From Candidatus Villigracilis affinis (GTDB lineage Bacteria > Chloroflexota > Anaerolineae > Anaerolineales > Villigracilaceae), in assembly GCA_016718275.1 (NCBI GenBank), contig JADKEA010000006.1, forward strand, positions 1 to 64,000: 64,000 bases of DNA, written 5' to 3'. The position numbers and the translations under genes are program-made. Within the stretch, counting starts at the first letter, position 1. The number at the start of each line of letters is the position of its first letter. Shown in pieces: positions 51,661 to 61,729 of this stretch. The notes below the pieces were generated by a model. The model saw only the letters and a list, made by a program, of their open reading frames with translations. It made no database searches and was not told where the DNA came from.

Positions 51661-52908
51661 TTACTGGCCTTGAATGGCGATGTAATCTTCAGTCCACTTG
51701 TCGTAGGTGATACAGGTCTGACCGTCATAGCATTCGGCAGTCGGCGTCTTCCAGAAGTAGATCTTCTCGAAGTCATCGAAGCCGTTGACCGCACAGCCTT
51801 CATCGGTCAGCAATTCATTGCCGGTACAGGCAGCGGGAACGGAAGGAACGGAACCAAACCACGCAGCGAGGTCGCCCTGAAGTTTGACATTCAGGGAGTG
51901 CTCAAGCCACAAATAGGCGCAGACAGGATGCGGAGCATCCTTGTGCATCATGGTGGTGTCAGCCCAACCGGTTGCGCCTTCCACGGGGATCGTGGATGCG
52001 ATCGGCTGTCCGTCGAACTGCAACAAGTTGACCTGGATCGGCCAGCTGGAGGAAGCCACGAAACCTTCATTGGTGAAGTCTTCCATATGAACGAGGTAAT
52101 CGTGCCAGTACTTCGGAACGATCTCGCCCTGCTTGGTAAGCAATTCGATCACAGCATCGTACTGTTCCTGTGTGAGGAAGTAGGGATCGTCAATGCCAAG
52201 TTCGGGGCGGGTGGCCTTGAGATACAAAGCCGCATCGGCGATGTAGATCGGGCCATCGTAAGCCTGAACGCGGTCCTTGTTGGACTGGCCGTCAGGAAGA
52301 GTCTGCTCTTCGAAGACCACGCTCCAGGAAGTGGGGGCCTCAGGGAATACCTCGGTGTTGTACATCAACACGTTCGGGCCCCACTGATAAGGAACACCGT
52401 AGTGCTTGCCATCTACAAAATGCCAGGGGGCTTCCTGCAGACGCTCATCAACGGTGTTGTAGGAGGGAACCTTAGTGATATCAACTTCCTGAACGATACC
52501 GCCGTAGATCAAGCGCAGGCTGGCATCGCCGGAGGCGGTCACGAGGTCGTAGCCACCATCAGACATCAAACGAACCATTTCATCGGAAGTGGCGGCATCC
52601 TGTACTTTGACCACACAGCCGGTTTCCTTTTCGAATTCTGTCACCCAGTCATAAGCGGGATCGGTTGCACCGCGCTCAAGGTAACCAGGCCAGGCGATGA
52701 TAGAAACTTCGCCTTCATTTTCAGGGGCAGCGGCAGGGGCCTCTGTAGCAGCAGGCGCCTCGGTTGCGGCGGGAGCCTCAGTGGCTTCGGCAGGAGCTTC
52801 AGTAGCCTCAGCGGGAGCCTCGGTAGCAGCAGAACCGCCACCACAAGCCGAAAGTACGAGGCTGGCAAACACAAAAAGCACCAAAACCTTATTTAAAAGC
52901 TTTTTCAT
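51661..52908 (-). CDS. potD: polyamine-type ABC transporter substrate-binding lipoprotein (PotD-like)
   Basis: The 415-residue protein has a lipoprotein signal with lipobox LSAC (Cys21), a low-complexity linker of TEAPAEA repeats (about 29-60), and a PotD-like binding domain (VSIIAWPGYLERGATDPAYDWV, DLVTASGDASLRLI, GVPYQWGPNVLMYN). It would capture spermidine, putrescine or a related amine outside and deliver it to PotABC. Four cysteines near the C-terminus (CTGNEL, GCAVNG, ECYDGQTC) could form disulfides. The linker is typical of Chloroflexota lipoproteins. Confidence 0.88.
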   Translation of the reverse strand: MKKLLNKVLVLFVFASLVLSACGGGSAATEAPAEATEAPAEATEAPAATEAPAATEAPAAAPENEGEVSIIAWPGYLERGATDPAYDWVTEFEKETGCVVKVQDAATSDEMVRLMSDGGYDLVTASGDASLRLIYGGIVQEVDITKVPSYNTVDERLQEAPWHFVDGKHYGVPYQWGPNVLMYNTEVFPEAPTSWSVVFEEQTLPDGQSNKDRVQAYDGPIYIADAALYLKATRPELGIDDPYFLTQEQYDAVIELLTKQGEIVPKYWHDYLVHMEDFTNEGFVASSSWPIQVNLLQFDGQPIASTIPVEGATGWADTTMMHKDAPHPVCAYLWLEHSLNVKLQGDLAAWFGSVPSVPAACTGNELLTDEGCAVNGFDDFEKIYFWKTPTAECYDGQTCITYDKWTEDYIAIQGQ

Positions 52909-53042
52909 TCTCTCTCCTTATGAATTGTTAGACGACACCAGTGAAACATGACAAAAGCAAATTAGTTACGCGTCACTCTCCTTTCGTATGGTATTTAATA
53001 TGTGGTCCAATCGCTGGCCGGTGTGCCAGCTTGTGGATGTGG

Positions 53043-53072
53043 ATTATATGTAATGGCAAGATTAAACGTCAA
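53043..53072 (-). promoter_or_regulatory. promoter of potD
   Basis: On the minus strand TTGACG (53067-53072), 18 bases and TATAAT (53043-53048) give a strong promoter. Transcription would start near 53035, leaving a leader of about 127 bases before potD. Confidence 0.6.
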
Positions 53073-53099
53073 CTATTTATTTCCGAATAAGACAAAGGG

Positions 53100-53105
53100 T
53101 ATAAT
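53100..53105 (+). promoter_or_regulatory. -10 box of the acyl-CoA dehydrogenase gene
   Basis: TATAAT lies 29 bases before ATG 53135. The -35 region (TTTATT) is weak. The start codon follows CTGGAGACAAACCG. Confidence 0.45.
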
Positions 53106-53134
53106 CAAAAAAACCACTTTCTGGAGACAAACCG

Positions 53135-54304
53135 ATGACCGATCTGCCGATCCACCCTCTCAGCGATGAACACAAAATGCTCCGCGATGCCGCCCGCGAT
53201 TTCGCCCAAAAAGAGATCGCCCCCATCGCCGCAGAATTTGATGAGAGTGGAGAATTTCCGCATGCGACCATCAGAAAAATGGGAGAGCTTGGCTTCATGG
53301 GGATCGAAATCCCTGAAGCTTACGGCGGCGCAGGCATGGATGCCCTAGCCTATGTCCTCGCCCTCGAAGAGATCTGCAAGGTGGATGCCTCGCATGGTGT
53401 CATCATGTCAGTGAACAATTCCCTGTATTGCCACGGCATTCTCAAATTTGGCACAGAGGAACAAAAGCAAAAATTCATCACACCCATCGCTACAGGCAAA
53501 GGCGTTGGCGCATATTCGCTCACCGAGCCTCAAAGCGGGTCAGATGCAGGCACGATGAAAAGCCGCGCCACGCGTGACGGCGACTTCTATATTTTAAACG
53601 GACGCAAATCCTGGGTCACCAGTGGGCCAGTTGCAAATTATTTTGTCGTTTTTATGATGACAGACCCCGAAAAGAAACAAAAAGGCGTGAGCGCATTCCT
53701 AGTGGATGGAAATACCCCGGGATTGGTCCGCGGAAAAAAGGAACCCAAGCTGGGAATCCGCGCTTCGGCTACCAGTGAGCTGATCTTTGAAAATTGCAGA
53801 ATCCCCGCTGAAAACAGACTCGGCGAAGAAGGTGAAGGCTTCAAGATCGCCATGACCGTTTTGGATGCGGGCCGCATTGGGATCGCGACTCAAGCGCTCG
53901 GGATCGCTGAAGCTGCCTACGAAGCGGCGAGACAGTATTCGGGTCAGCGCGAAGCGTTCGGTCAACCCATCGCATCTTTTCAAGGCACAGGGTTCAAGAT
54001 CGCCGATATGAAGACCCGCATCGAGGCATCCCGCTTGTTGATCTACAACGCCGCCATCGCGAAAGAAAATTCAAAAACAAATAATGGACGTTATTCACTC
54101 GAAGCGTCCATGGCAAAATTATTCTCTTCTGAAACCGCGATGTTCGTGACTCATCAGGCGATCCAGATCCACGGTGGAATGGGTTACAGCAAGGAACTGC
54201 CCGTTGAGCGTTATTTCCGTGACGCGAAGATCACAGAGATCTATGAAGGCACAAGCGAGATCCAAAGGCTGGTCATTTCACGCATGGAAACTGGCTTGCG
54301 TTAG
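53135..54304 (+). CDS. acyl-CoA dehydrogenase (short-chain/butyryl-CoA type)
   Basis: The 389-residue protein has [94 protein letters not shown] (in parts). The Glu of YEGTSEIQ is the catalytic base of the SCAD/MCAD group. It is closer to the butyryl-CoA/SCAD type than the copy at 44342. It stands at the start of the plus-strand cluster at the right end. Confidence 0.92.
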   Translation: MTDLPIHPLSDEHKMLRDAARDFAQKEIAPIAAEFDESGEFPHATIRKMGELGFMGIEIPEAYGGAGMDALAYVLALEEICKVDASHGVIMSVNNSLYCHGILKFGTEEQKQKFITPIATGKGVGAYSLTEPQSGSDAGTMKSRATRDGDFYILNGRKSWVTSGPVANYFVVFMMTDPEKKQKGVSAFLVDGNTPGLVRGKKEPKLGIRASATSELIFENCRIPAENRLGEEGEGFKIAMTVLDAGRIGIATQALGIAEAAYEAARQYSGQREAFGQPIASFQGTGFKIADMKTRIEASRLLIYNAAIAKENSKTNNGRYSLEASMAKLFSSETAMFVTHQAIQIHGGMGYSKELPVERYFRDAKITEIYEGTSEIQRLVISRMETGLR

Positions 54305-54315
54305 GAGCAGCTTCG

Positions 54316-56358
54316 ATGTCTTCAGGGCAAATCGCATTGATCGTTGCGGTGGTCATCACCATCTATCTGGATTGGTTATTGATGCAATGGTTGAAAAAGA
54401 ATAAAAAAGGCGGCGACAAAAAGACTGTGCAAAAAGTAGACTTTCAACTCTCCAGGTTTTACTCGCCCATTTTCAAATGGGTATCCAATTTAAATTTTGA
54501 ATTGCCGCTTATTACACTCTGGGCTTTATGGGTGGGACGCGTCTATTTGAATTTTGACCGCAACATGGTGCCCGGTTTGGGCAACGATGATTTTCTGCTC
54601 TCCATCTATCCATACTTTCCGTTTGTTCGCGTCTTGCAGTGCGGGGATTGTTTCTTTTGGAATGGTTTGCTGAACGGCGGCTCACCCACCTTCGGTGACA
54701 GCATCGGCGCTTTGTTACATCCCGTTATGGCCGCCATTATGCTCCTGTTTGGCGTGACGAACGGGATCAAGATGGCCATGCTCGCCTCGCTTATCATGGG
54801 CGGTTGGAGTTTGTGGTGGATCGCCAAAGTGCTCGATTTGAAACCCGTGACACGCCTGTGGGTCTCTGCTCTTGCGGTGGTCGGTGGACATATGGCAGGT
54901 CCGCTTTACAGTGGTGATGTCGGTATTGTTTTTTCAACTGCGGCAACCAGCCTTACCATCGCCCCCGCATTGGCCCTAGGCCTGTATGGCAGGCGGCGCG
55001 ATGCGATCCTGTTTGGACTCATGCTTGCCCAGGCAATCCTCGCCGGGCAGGGATATTTACAACTGGCCTTATTTTCCTGTGTCATCCCTGCGATGCTCAT
55101 CTTCGGAATGAACCGATATCTTCAAGTAACGAAGATATGGAAGGAAATCGCCCTGGCGATTGTGATCGCGGTTTTGATTGCCAGCGTGGTGTTGATCCCG
55201 TGGTTCACGTTCGGTTCTCAAATCTCACGCCCGACCGAACCCCGCTCTGACCAACCCATGGAATACATGCCGATGAACCTGCTGATTCGCGACATGAATT
55301 TCTTCCTTGAAGAATCGCTCGAAAAGATTGCTGCTCCGAATTTATATGTCATGTACATTGGCTGGATTCCCATCCTGCTTGCCATCGCGGCATGGCGAAT
55401 CGTTCCGCAGGAAAAACTACGCCTCTATTTGTTCTTTATCGCTTCGATCGCGCTCATTTTCTTTTTGGGGAGCGGCGCGCCCTTGAGATGGGCCAAGGAT
55501 TTTCTACCAGGCTTTCTGAGAGATATCCGCAACCCCAACTTCGGGGTTGGACTAGCAGTTACGCTCATTCTGGGTCTCGCAGCGTTGGGTCTCGATCAGA
55601 TCCTAAGCTTGAAATGGCCCGCTGTTTCAATTTTCAACACAGCCACCAAAAAGAATCAACTGATCGATTTTCGCTGGGTGCTTGCGCCTATTTTGCTCTG
55701 GTCAATTACATCGGTGTACCAATTCAACGACCAATTTCGTTATTTACAATTCTGGCCGAAAGAATTGGTGCGATCCGCCGAATCCATCCCCACAAAACCT
55801 GCTCAATGGGTACGCCCGGTCTACGGAAACTGGACCTTTGTTGCAGCAGCCGTCCGCCATAATGTAAAGATCACCGACGCATTTCGAATTTGGGAAATGG
55901 TCAACCGCCCCAATCCGCCCATGAGTCTGGATTCTGGAAATGACCCTGCCATGGTCAACGATCCCAACTACCTCAAAACTGTCGATGGCGTTTCATTCGT
56001 CCTCTACCCGCAAACCTTTTACGCCTTTGTGGATACGGGCGATGAGCAAATTCCATGTGAAGCCATCGCCGACGGCGGACATGTTCAAGTCACTTGTGAT
56101 AATGCCAAAGCGGGCGACTTGACCGTTTACGAAAATGCCATGCGCGGCTGGCGCGTTTGGCGCGACGGAAAATCGGCAGCACTGGAAGAAGGTCAATGGT
56201 TGAAAGTCTCAGCGCCTGCAGGGAAACACATCTACATTTTCAGGTACTGGCCAGGTGATGTGATCGGCGGATTCCTTCTCACCCTGATCGGCCTTGGGTT
56301 ATCCTACTGGCTCTGGAATCAAAACCAACCTGATTCAACCCCGTCTGCCACTGAATAA
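54316..56358 (+). CDS. YfhO-like multispanning membrane protein
   Basis: The 680-residue protein has about 11 membrane segments and a C-terminal external domain with AMRGWRVWRDGKSAALEEG and VSAPAGKHIYIFRYWPG, a hallmark of the YfhO family. YfhO proteins are glycosyltransferase-fold membrane enzymes that decorate lipoteichoic acid or related polymers in Firmicutes. The early GLGNDDFLLSIYPYFPFVRVLQCGD is where GT-C enzymes keep an acidic catalytic residue. It starts 12 bases after the acyl-CoA dehydrogenase stop. Confidence 0.75.
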   Translation: MSSGQIALIVAVVITIYLDWLLMQWLKKNKKGGDKKTVQKVDFQLSRFYSPIFKWVSNLNFELPLITLWALWVGRVYLNFDRNMVPGLGNDDFLLSIYPYFPFVRVLQCGDCFFWNGLLNGGSPTFGDSIGALLHPVMAAIMLLFGVTNGIKMAMLASLIMGGWSLWWIAKVLDLKPVTRLWVSALAVVGGHMAGPLYSGDVGIVFSTAATSLTIAPALALGLYGRRRDAILFGLMLAQAILAGQGYLQLALFSCVIPAMLIFGMNRYLQVTKIWKEIALAIVIAVLIASVVLIPWFTFGSQISRPTEPRSDQPMEYMPMNLLIRDMNFFLEESLEKIAAPNLYVMYIGWIPILLAIAAWRIVPQEKLRLYLFFIASIALIFFLGSGAPLRWAKDFLPGFLRDIRNPNFGVGLAVTLILGLAALGLDQILSLKWPAVSIFNTATKKNQLIDFRWVLAPILLWSITSVYQFNDQFRYLQFWPKELVRSAESIPTKPAQWVRPVYGNWTFVAAAVRHNVKITDAFRIWEMVNRPNPPMSLDSGNDPAMVNDPNYLKTVDGVSFVLYPQTFYAFVDTGDEQIPCEAIADGGHVQVTCDNAKAGDLTVYENAMRGWRVWRDGKSAALEEGQWLKVSAPAGKHIYIFRYWPGDVIGGFLLTLIGLGLSYWLWNQNQPDSTPSATE

Positions 56359-56374
56359 GAGAGATTCATTATTG

Positions 56375-58432
56375 ATGAAAACGATTAGCAGTTTTACCCA
56401 ATCCATAGCGAACATCTGGAGAAGGATACTCTCCGCTCCAACAACCTGGTATACGGTTCTCATTGAATGGTCGATCATTGTGTGTGCCGCGTATTTTTTC
56501 ACCGCGCCCGCCCTCCTCGATTTCGACGCGAGGCAATTACAACAGACCGGTGAACACAATGAAAGTTCCACACGTCCGCTTTTGGCAGAGATCGGAATTT
56601 TACAGCACGGGGAAATCCCGCTCTGGAACCATTACATGCAGACTGGTTTTCCCCATGCGGGGGATCTGCTCGGGCATTTCTGGTCACCTATCGCCACCCT
56701 CCCGGTAATTTTATGGGGCGGCATCAATGGGATGAAGGTCTCGATCTTTATTTCCTTTGTCCTGGCCGGGCTCGGACAGTGGTATCTCGCCCACATCAGC
56801 GGCGTCAAAGGCATCTTCCGCCTATGGAGCAGTTTGACGTTCATGTTCTCCGGCGGTCTGGCATTTCTGTGGCGGCTCGGCTGGTATGAACTTCTGGTCG
56901 GAATGGCATGGTTCCCGTGGACCTTTGCCGCCTATTGGCAGGCGCTCAAGAAACGGGATTTCACTTCCATCGCATGGACAGCATTCTGCGTTGCCATGAT
57001 CCTCTTCACTGGTGGCGGCTACTATCCGTTCTACCTGATCGTTTGTGCCGGCACCATGCTGATCGTCGCATTGATCGCCGCTCAACCCGAAGAACGGATC
57101 ATCCAGATCAGGCGTTCCATCTCCATAGCCTTTTTTAGCGCAGGCTTGATCGCCGTTATGGCGCTTCCAATTTACGATGGCTATCGATTGATCTTGCGAG
57201 AATCGGGTGAAGACCTTGTCCAACAAGGCTCACAGCCGATCTCTTACGCGCTGATGAATTACGCCATCTCCCAGGGAGAATGGTTTAATACCGACATCCT
57301 TGGAACGGCCGGGGGATGGAATTGGTTCTACACCGGCCCGCTCATGCTTGGTGCGCTGCTATTCCTCCCGCTTGCCTTTCAACAAAGCAGGAAGAAACCG
57401 ATCCTGGCCGCGATGCTGGCGGTTTCGATTGTGCTGCTACTTTGGGTGGCTAATCGTTTCCAGCCAGTCAAATATCTATACGAGCAAATCCCATTTTTAT
57501 ATCGGCTGCGATTCCCGAACCGTCTGCTCATTCTGGCAGCCAGTCCACTGCTAATCGTCGGCGCGGCCAGTTTGCAGGGATTGATGGTCGTGATCCGTAA
57601 AAGATTCAGAAATTACAGGATTTCCTTCGCCTATCAAAACAACCCGCCTGTCAGGTCCACCCCCATGCGCGGAATCACCACACTCGCTTTCATTGCCATT
57701 TTGTTCTTCTCATTGAAAGATGTATATCTAACCAATCACAGCTTTGGATTCGTGGCAACCGCCATCGAGCCCAAATCACTACAAGCCCTGCGCTATTTGA
57801 AGAATCAAGATAAAGGCATGTATTACATCAACCTCGGCGGCGGCGCATTATATTGGAGTTGGACTCCAGCCGCATACATCGTGCAACTGCCTGTCATCAA
57901 TTTCAACTACAACCAACACCTGACCAACAGAGACAGCCAAAACCAGCCAGACTCACCCTTTGTTGCCACGCCCAAATACCAATTTTCGCCAACCTTGGAG
58001 CCTCCCATCGGTGCAACCTTGCTCAAGGATTTCGAAGGTGTTGGCCTATGGTACTTCCCAGATGCGTTGCCTTTCGCCTTCACTGCACCATCCGAAGAAT
58101 TGATCACAGGTGCGAAACTCGACCCAACTCATATCACTGAAGCCGCGGCCCGGTACGACGGCCCCAATCGTGTGATCGTAAAAACCTCGAAAGATCATAC
58201 TGAAGACACGGTTGTAGCCCTCGTCAGCAATTACCCGGGCTGGAAAGTCCTGCGAGACGGCGAACCGATCCAGTTCACTCCTGTCAACGAATATCTCGGT
58301 GCACCAGCCCTGCCCGGCGAACACACTTATACGTTTATATTCGATCCGCCGCTCCACAAGATCGGTCTGACCATCACCCTGCTCACCATCTTCATTTTGC
58401 TCTTCCTGGTCCACCGTGAACAGTTGAATTAA
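56375..58432 (+). CDS. YfhO-like multispanning membrane protein, second copy
   Basis: ATG 56375 (MKTISSFTQSIANIW) is taken as the start because it lies 17 bases after the upstream stop; the open frame runs further up into that gene. The 685-residue protein has the same layout as its neighbour: external loop ALLDFDARQLQQTGEHN, about ten membrane segments, and the end NYPGWKVLRDGEPIQFTPV, APALPGEHTYTFIFDPP. The two genes are divergent tandem paralogues and may modify one glycan. Confidence 0.75.
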   Translation: MKTISSFTQSIANIWRRILSAPTTWYTVLIEWSIIVCAAYFFTAPALLDFDARQLQQTGEHNESSTRPLLAEIGILQHGEIPLWNHYMQTGFPHAGDLLGHFWSPIATLPVILWGGINGMKVSIFISFVLAGLGQWYLAHISGVKGIFRLWSSLTFMFSGGLAFLWRLGWYELLVGMAWFPWTFAAYWQALKKRDFTSIAWTAFCVAMILFTGGGYYPFYLIVCAGTMLIVALIAAQPEERIIQIRRSISIAFFSAGLIAVMALPIYDGYRLILRESGEDLVQQGSQPISYALMNYAISQGEWFNTDILGTAGGWNWFYTGPLMLGALLFLPLAFQQSRKKPILAAMLAVSIVLLLWVANRFQPVKYLYEQIPFLYRLRFPNRLLILAASPLLIVGAASLQGLMVVIRKRFRNYRISFAYQNNPPVRSTPMRGITTLAFIAILFFSLKDVYLTNHSFGFVATAIEPKSLQALRYLKNQDKGMYYINLGGGALYWSWTPAAYIVQLPVINFNYNQHLTNRDSQNQPDSPFVATPKYQFSPTLEPPIGATLLKDFEGVGLWYFPDALPFAFTAPSEELITGAKLDPTHITEAAARYDGPNRVIVKTSKDHTEDTVVALVSNYPGWKVLRDGEPIQFTPVNEYLGAPALPGEHTYTFIFDPPLHKIGLTITLLTIFILLFLVHREQLN

Positions 58433-58448
58433 CGATCATTCAATTGGG

Positions 58449-60701
58449 ATGAGCCCAACCCCAACTCAATTACGTTCTCCATTCAGCCAGCCAATGATTC
58501 GAAAATATTGGCTGGTGATTAGTTTAATTCTAGTCGTCGTTGGGCAATCTCTGGTGAGGGACCCGCTCCCCTATCCGTTTTTCCAAAAAACAACTGACAT
58601 CCTGGTACGCTGGAACGAGGACAATTACCTTTCGCTCGACAATCCAGTCAATGTGCTCATTGGTTTGTTGACAATCTTGTTCGGAACGATCATCCATGCT
58701 TTTCTATTTGCGTCACAGGGAAAATCGCAGGATATCAATTTTCCAGAAAACAATTGGGCACATTGGAAAAGATCGATCCCGTGGGTCATCGCCAATTTTG
58801 GCATCTATACATTGATCATGATCCAACTTGCCCGACACCAAAATTCTGTCACTCTCTTTTGGGGCTGGCTGACAACTCTATTGATATTCACGATCCTATT
58901 CTGGACGAACGAACATAAGCTCGAAACTTTGATCCATCAAACTGACATCCTGTGGATGCTCATACTTTTTGCACTCGCCATCATCATCGGATCATACATG
59001 CTCAACGACCTGCCCGCAGGGTGGATCGCTGACGAAGGCCCATTCTGGGTGGCGGCGCGGAGCATTGCAATCGGCGAAAGTGCTCCATCTTTCTTCGACA
59101 CAGGCGTTTACACATTCCCGATCGCAAGCTCGATCCTGCAGGGATGGATCATGCGTTGGGCAGGCGTCAACATGTGGGGATGGCGCTTCGCTTCCGTACT
59201 ACCCGCGGCATGTGTGGTAATTCCGCTTTATTTGCTTACCCGTGAGTTATTCGACCGTCGAACGGCGATCGTAGCCAATGTGATGATGATCGCAAATCCA
59301 TATTTTCTTGCCTTCGCGCGGCTTGGTTACAACAATATTCAAGCCCTGTTTCCCGTGACATTTTGTATTTACTTTTTAATACTCGGCTTGCGGAGAAACA
59401 ATCGCTTTTATCTCTGGCTTGCAGGGTTGGCCGCCGGACTGGGCTTTTATACCTACTTCGCCGCCTGGCTGGGACTTGTCGTTGCAATTCTAACTCCTGT
59501 GGCCTTTGCTCTCGTTACGCGCCAAAAATTTCAAAAGAGTCTCTCGCCACTTCTCATCGTAACTACCGCTGCATTCCTTGTTTTTTTACCGAGGATTCTG
59601 TACGGCCTAAGCGGAGATAGTGATAAATCGCTGTCTTACAAGATCTGGGAAACTGGCCCGATCAATCTCTTTTATGGAAAATTCGTTTTCGGGGATGAAC
59701 GCATCGCCGAAGCAGATATCTTCACAATAGATGGTGTTGAGGTCTTTTACGACCCAGACCTATATGGAATCGTGCTGCTGCGTGGATTTATCCGTACCAC
59801 CGCCGCATTATTTGATCCGATTGGATACAATGACCACCAGATCGTATTTGGTCTGGCTGGCCCAGGCTCTTCCTTGTTTTTTGCATTGGGTCTGGGTGTT
59901 ACTCTCGCCAATTTCAAAAAGTTCCGTTATCTGGCACCTCTCATTTTCTTTCTATCAGGCTTTATTTTTCTAGGCGTACTTGCGTCCCTTCCACCACGAC
60001 CAACTCACATGGTCGCCATCATTCCCGCTTTGGCGATGATCTCCGCCATCGGACTCATCTCATTCCTGGATGCTCTCACAAAAACCGACACATCCATCCC
60101 TGATGGGATCAACCGCAATAATAAAATCGCAACTGCGGGCATCTTGACAATCATCGTCCTCATGGGATGCTTTCAATATTTTTTCATGCTCCCTTATGCC
60201 TACGCGCCACCCAGTCAGGATGATTATATTTCGTGGCTGGGGAGGCAAATTTCAACCCCAGTGGACCTGTATCTCATCAACCACTACGCTACTTTGCGCA
60301 ACCCAATGGATGAAAGTGAAAGAGATATGACTCCGCACACAGTAACAACATTTACGCTTGCAGATATTGACGCGGCCCCGGAACAGGTTAAACAATGGAA
60401 TCATTTTGTAGCCTTTGTCAGTTTGCAAAGCGGGGCTGCTTATGCCGAAAACCTTGCCGCCCAAATCCCCGGCGCAAGTGTGCAGGCAGCCTTTGTGACG
60501 GGTCAACGCAGGCGTGGATATGTGATCAGCGACCTGCCGATCAACACCAGCATGGACATCAGCCTCCAGCATGGTATAACAGACCTTTGGAATTCCCCGG
60601 CCCGCTCCATTCTGTTGTTTTGCGGGTTGGGCATCATCCTGCTTCTCGTAATACAATGGATGACTGGCAAAACATCGAATAAAATGAGTGAAATACCATG
60701 A
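58449..60701 (+). CDS. ArnT/PMT-like (GT39-type) membrane glycosyltransferase
   Basis: The 750-residue protein has about 12 membrane segments. The first external loop has LPAGWIADEGPFWVAARSIAIGE, with the acidic Asp-Glu of GT-C enzymes such as ArnT and PMT. It is followed by YTFPIASSILQGWIMRWAGVNMWGWRFASVL and ELFDRRTAIVANVMMIANPYFLAFARLGYNN (in parts). A C-terminal external domain is short. These enzymes transfer sugars from polyprenyl phosphates to lipid or protein. Its stop overlaps the next gene by 4 bases. Confidence 0.8.
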   Translation: MSPTPTQLRSPFSQPMIRKYWLVISLILVVVGQSLVRDPLPYPFFQKTTDILVRWNEDNYLSLDNPVNVLIGLLTILFGTIIHAFLFASQGKSQDINFPENNWAHWKRSIPWVIANFGIYTLIMIQLARHQNSVTLFWGWLTTLLIFTILFWTNEHKLETLIHQTDILWMLILFALAIIIGSYMLNDLPAGWIADEGPFWVAARSIAIGESAPSFFDTGVYTFPIASSILQGWIMRWAGVNMWGWRFASVLPAACVVIPLYLLTRELFDRRTAIVANVMMIANPYFLAFARLGYNNIQALFPVTFCIYFLILGLRRNNRFYLWLAGLAAGLGFYTYFAAWLGLVVAILTPVAFALVTRQKFQKSLSPLLIVTTAAFLVFLPRILYGLSGDSDKSLSYKIWETGPINLFYGKFVFGDERIAEADIFTIDGVEVFYDPDLYGIVLLRGFIRTTAALFDPIGYNDHQIVFGLAGPGSSLFFALGLGVTLANFKKFRYLAPLIFFLSGFIFLGVLASLPPRPTHMVAIIPALAMISAIGLISFLDALTKTDTSIPDGINRNNKIATAGILTIIVLMGCFQYFFMLPYAYAPPSQDDYISWLGRQISTPVDLYLINHYATLRNPMDESERDMTPHTVTTFTLADIDAAPEQVKQWNHFVAFVSLQSGAAYAENLAAQIPGASVQAAFVTGQRRRGYVISDLPINTSMDISLQHGITDLWNSPARSILLFCGLGIILLLVIQWMTGKTSNKMSEIP

Positions 60702-61729
60702 AAACAATTCTCTTTCACAAACACGGCGGACCGGAAGTTCTGGAATATACCGAATTCCCCATGCCCGAGCCAAAATATGGCGAGGTACTCGTTCGTTTAC
60801 GAGCCGCAGCCTTGAATCGCATGGACGTGATGGTACGCAACGGCTGGCCCGGGCTGAAGCTCGAACTCCCCCACATCAACGGCGCGGACGGTGCGGGTGA
60901 AGTGGCTGGCCTTGGTGAAAACACCAAAGGCTTCAAGATCGGTGAACGAGTCGCCATCAATGCCAACCTCGGCTGCGGTGACTGTGAATTCTGTCTGAAA
61001 GGACAGGACAACATGTGCCTCAACTGGCATCTGCTCGGTGAGACCGTGCGCGGCACATACACCGAATACATCTGCCTGCCAGCCCGCCAGTTATACAAAC
61101 TACCCGAGGATTTCAACTTTCATCAGGCCGCCGCGGCGGCTTTGGTATACCAGACCGCCTGGCATTCGATGGTCAAGCGCGGGGGCGTGAAAGTTGGAGA
61201 AACAGTGGCAATCGTCGGCGCGGGTGGAGGCGTAAATTCCGCCAGCATTCAAGTCGCGAAATACCTCGGCGCCCGGGTCATCGTCATCGGATCGAATTCA
61301 AGAAAATTGAAGGAAGCCGAAGCGCTCGGCGCGGACATTTTGATCGACCGCTCGAAAGAAGAAGATTGGTCGAAGGCGGTGTTCATCGCCACGCAACGGC
61401 GCGGCGTGGATGCAGTTGTGGATAATGTCGGCACGACCTTTCCGATGAGCCTGCGCGTTTTGCGCAAAGGCGGACGCCTGCTCACAGTTGGCAATAGCGG
61501 CGCACCGCGTTTTGAAATTGACAACCGCTATATTTTTGCGAAACATCTTTCGATCATTGGGTCGACCATGAGCACGCTCGCTGACTTCGCCGAAGTGATG
61601 GACCTGGTTGTGGATGGCAGACTCAAGCCAGTCATCGACAAGACCTTCCCGCTCAAGGAAGCCGCCGCCGCACAGGACCGCCTGTGGAACGGTGAAAATT
61701 TTGGAAAGATCACACTCGACATCGCATAA
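60698..61729 (+). CDS. zinc-type alcohol dehydrogenase/quinone oxidoreductase family enzyme
   Basis: The 343-residue MDR-family protein has PHINGADGAGEVAGLGEN, the structural zinc lobe INANLGCGDCEFCLKGQDNMC with four cysteines, and the Rossmann motif VAIVGAGGGVNSASIQVAKYLGARVIVIG. It probably reduces or oxidises a small carbonyl with NAD(P)H in the cytoplasm. Overlap with the gene before (ATGA) and direct contact with the gene after indicate one operon. Its role next to glycosyltransferases is unclear. Confidence 0.85.
   Translation: MKTILFHKHGGPEVLEYTEFPMPEPKYGEVLVRLRAAALNRMDVMVRNGWPGLKLELPHINGADGAGEVAGLGENTKGFKIGERVAINANLGCGDCEFCLKGQDNMCLNWHLLGETVRGTYTEYICLPARQLYKLPEDFNFHQAAAAALVYQTAWHSMVKRGGVKVGETVAIVGAGGGVNSASIQVAKYLGARVIVIGSNSRKLKEAEALGADILIDRSKEEDWSKAVFIATQRRGVDAVVDNVGTTFPMSLRVLRKGGRLLTVGNSGAPRFEIDNRYIFAKHLSIIGSTMSTLADFAEVMDLVVDGRLKPVIDKTFPLKEAAAAQDRLWNGENFGKITLDIA

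Noticed and set aside
51670..52896. A 408-codon open frame on the plus strand opposite potD
   Set aside because: It is the antisense shadow of a real, recognisable lipoprotein gene; its composition follows the reverse of the TEAPAEA linker and no ribosome binding site is present.
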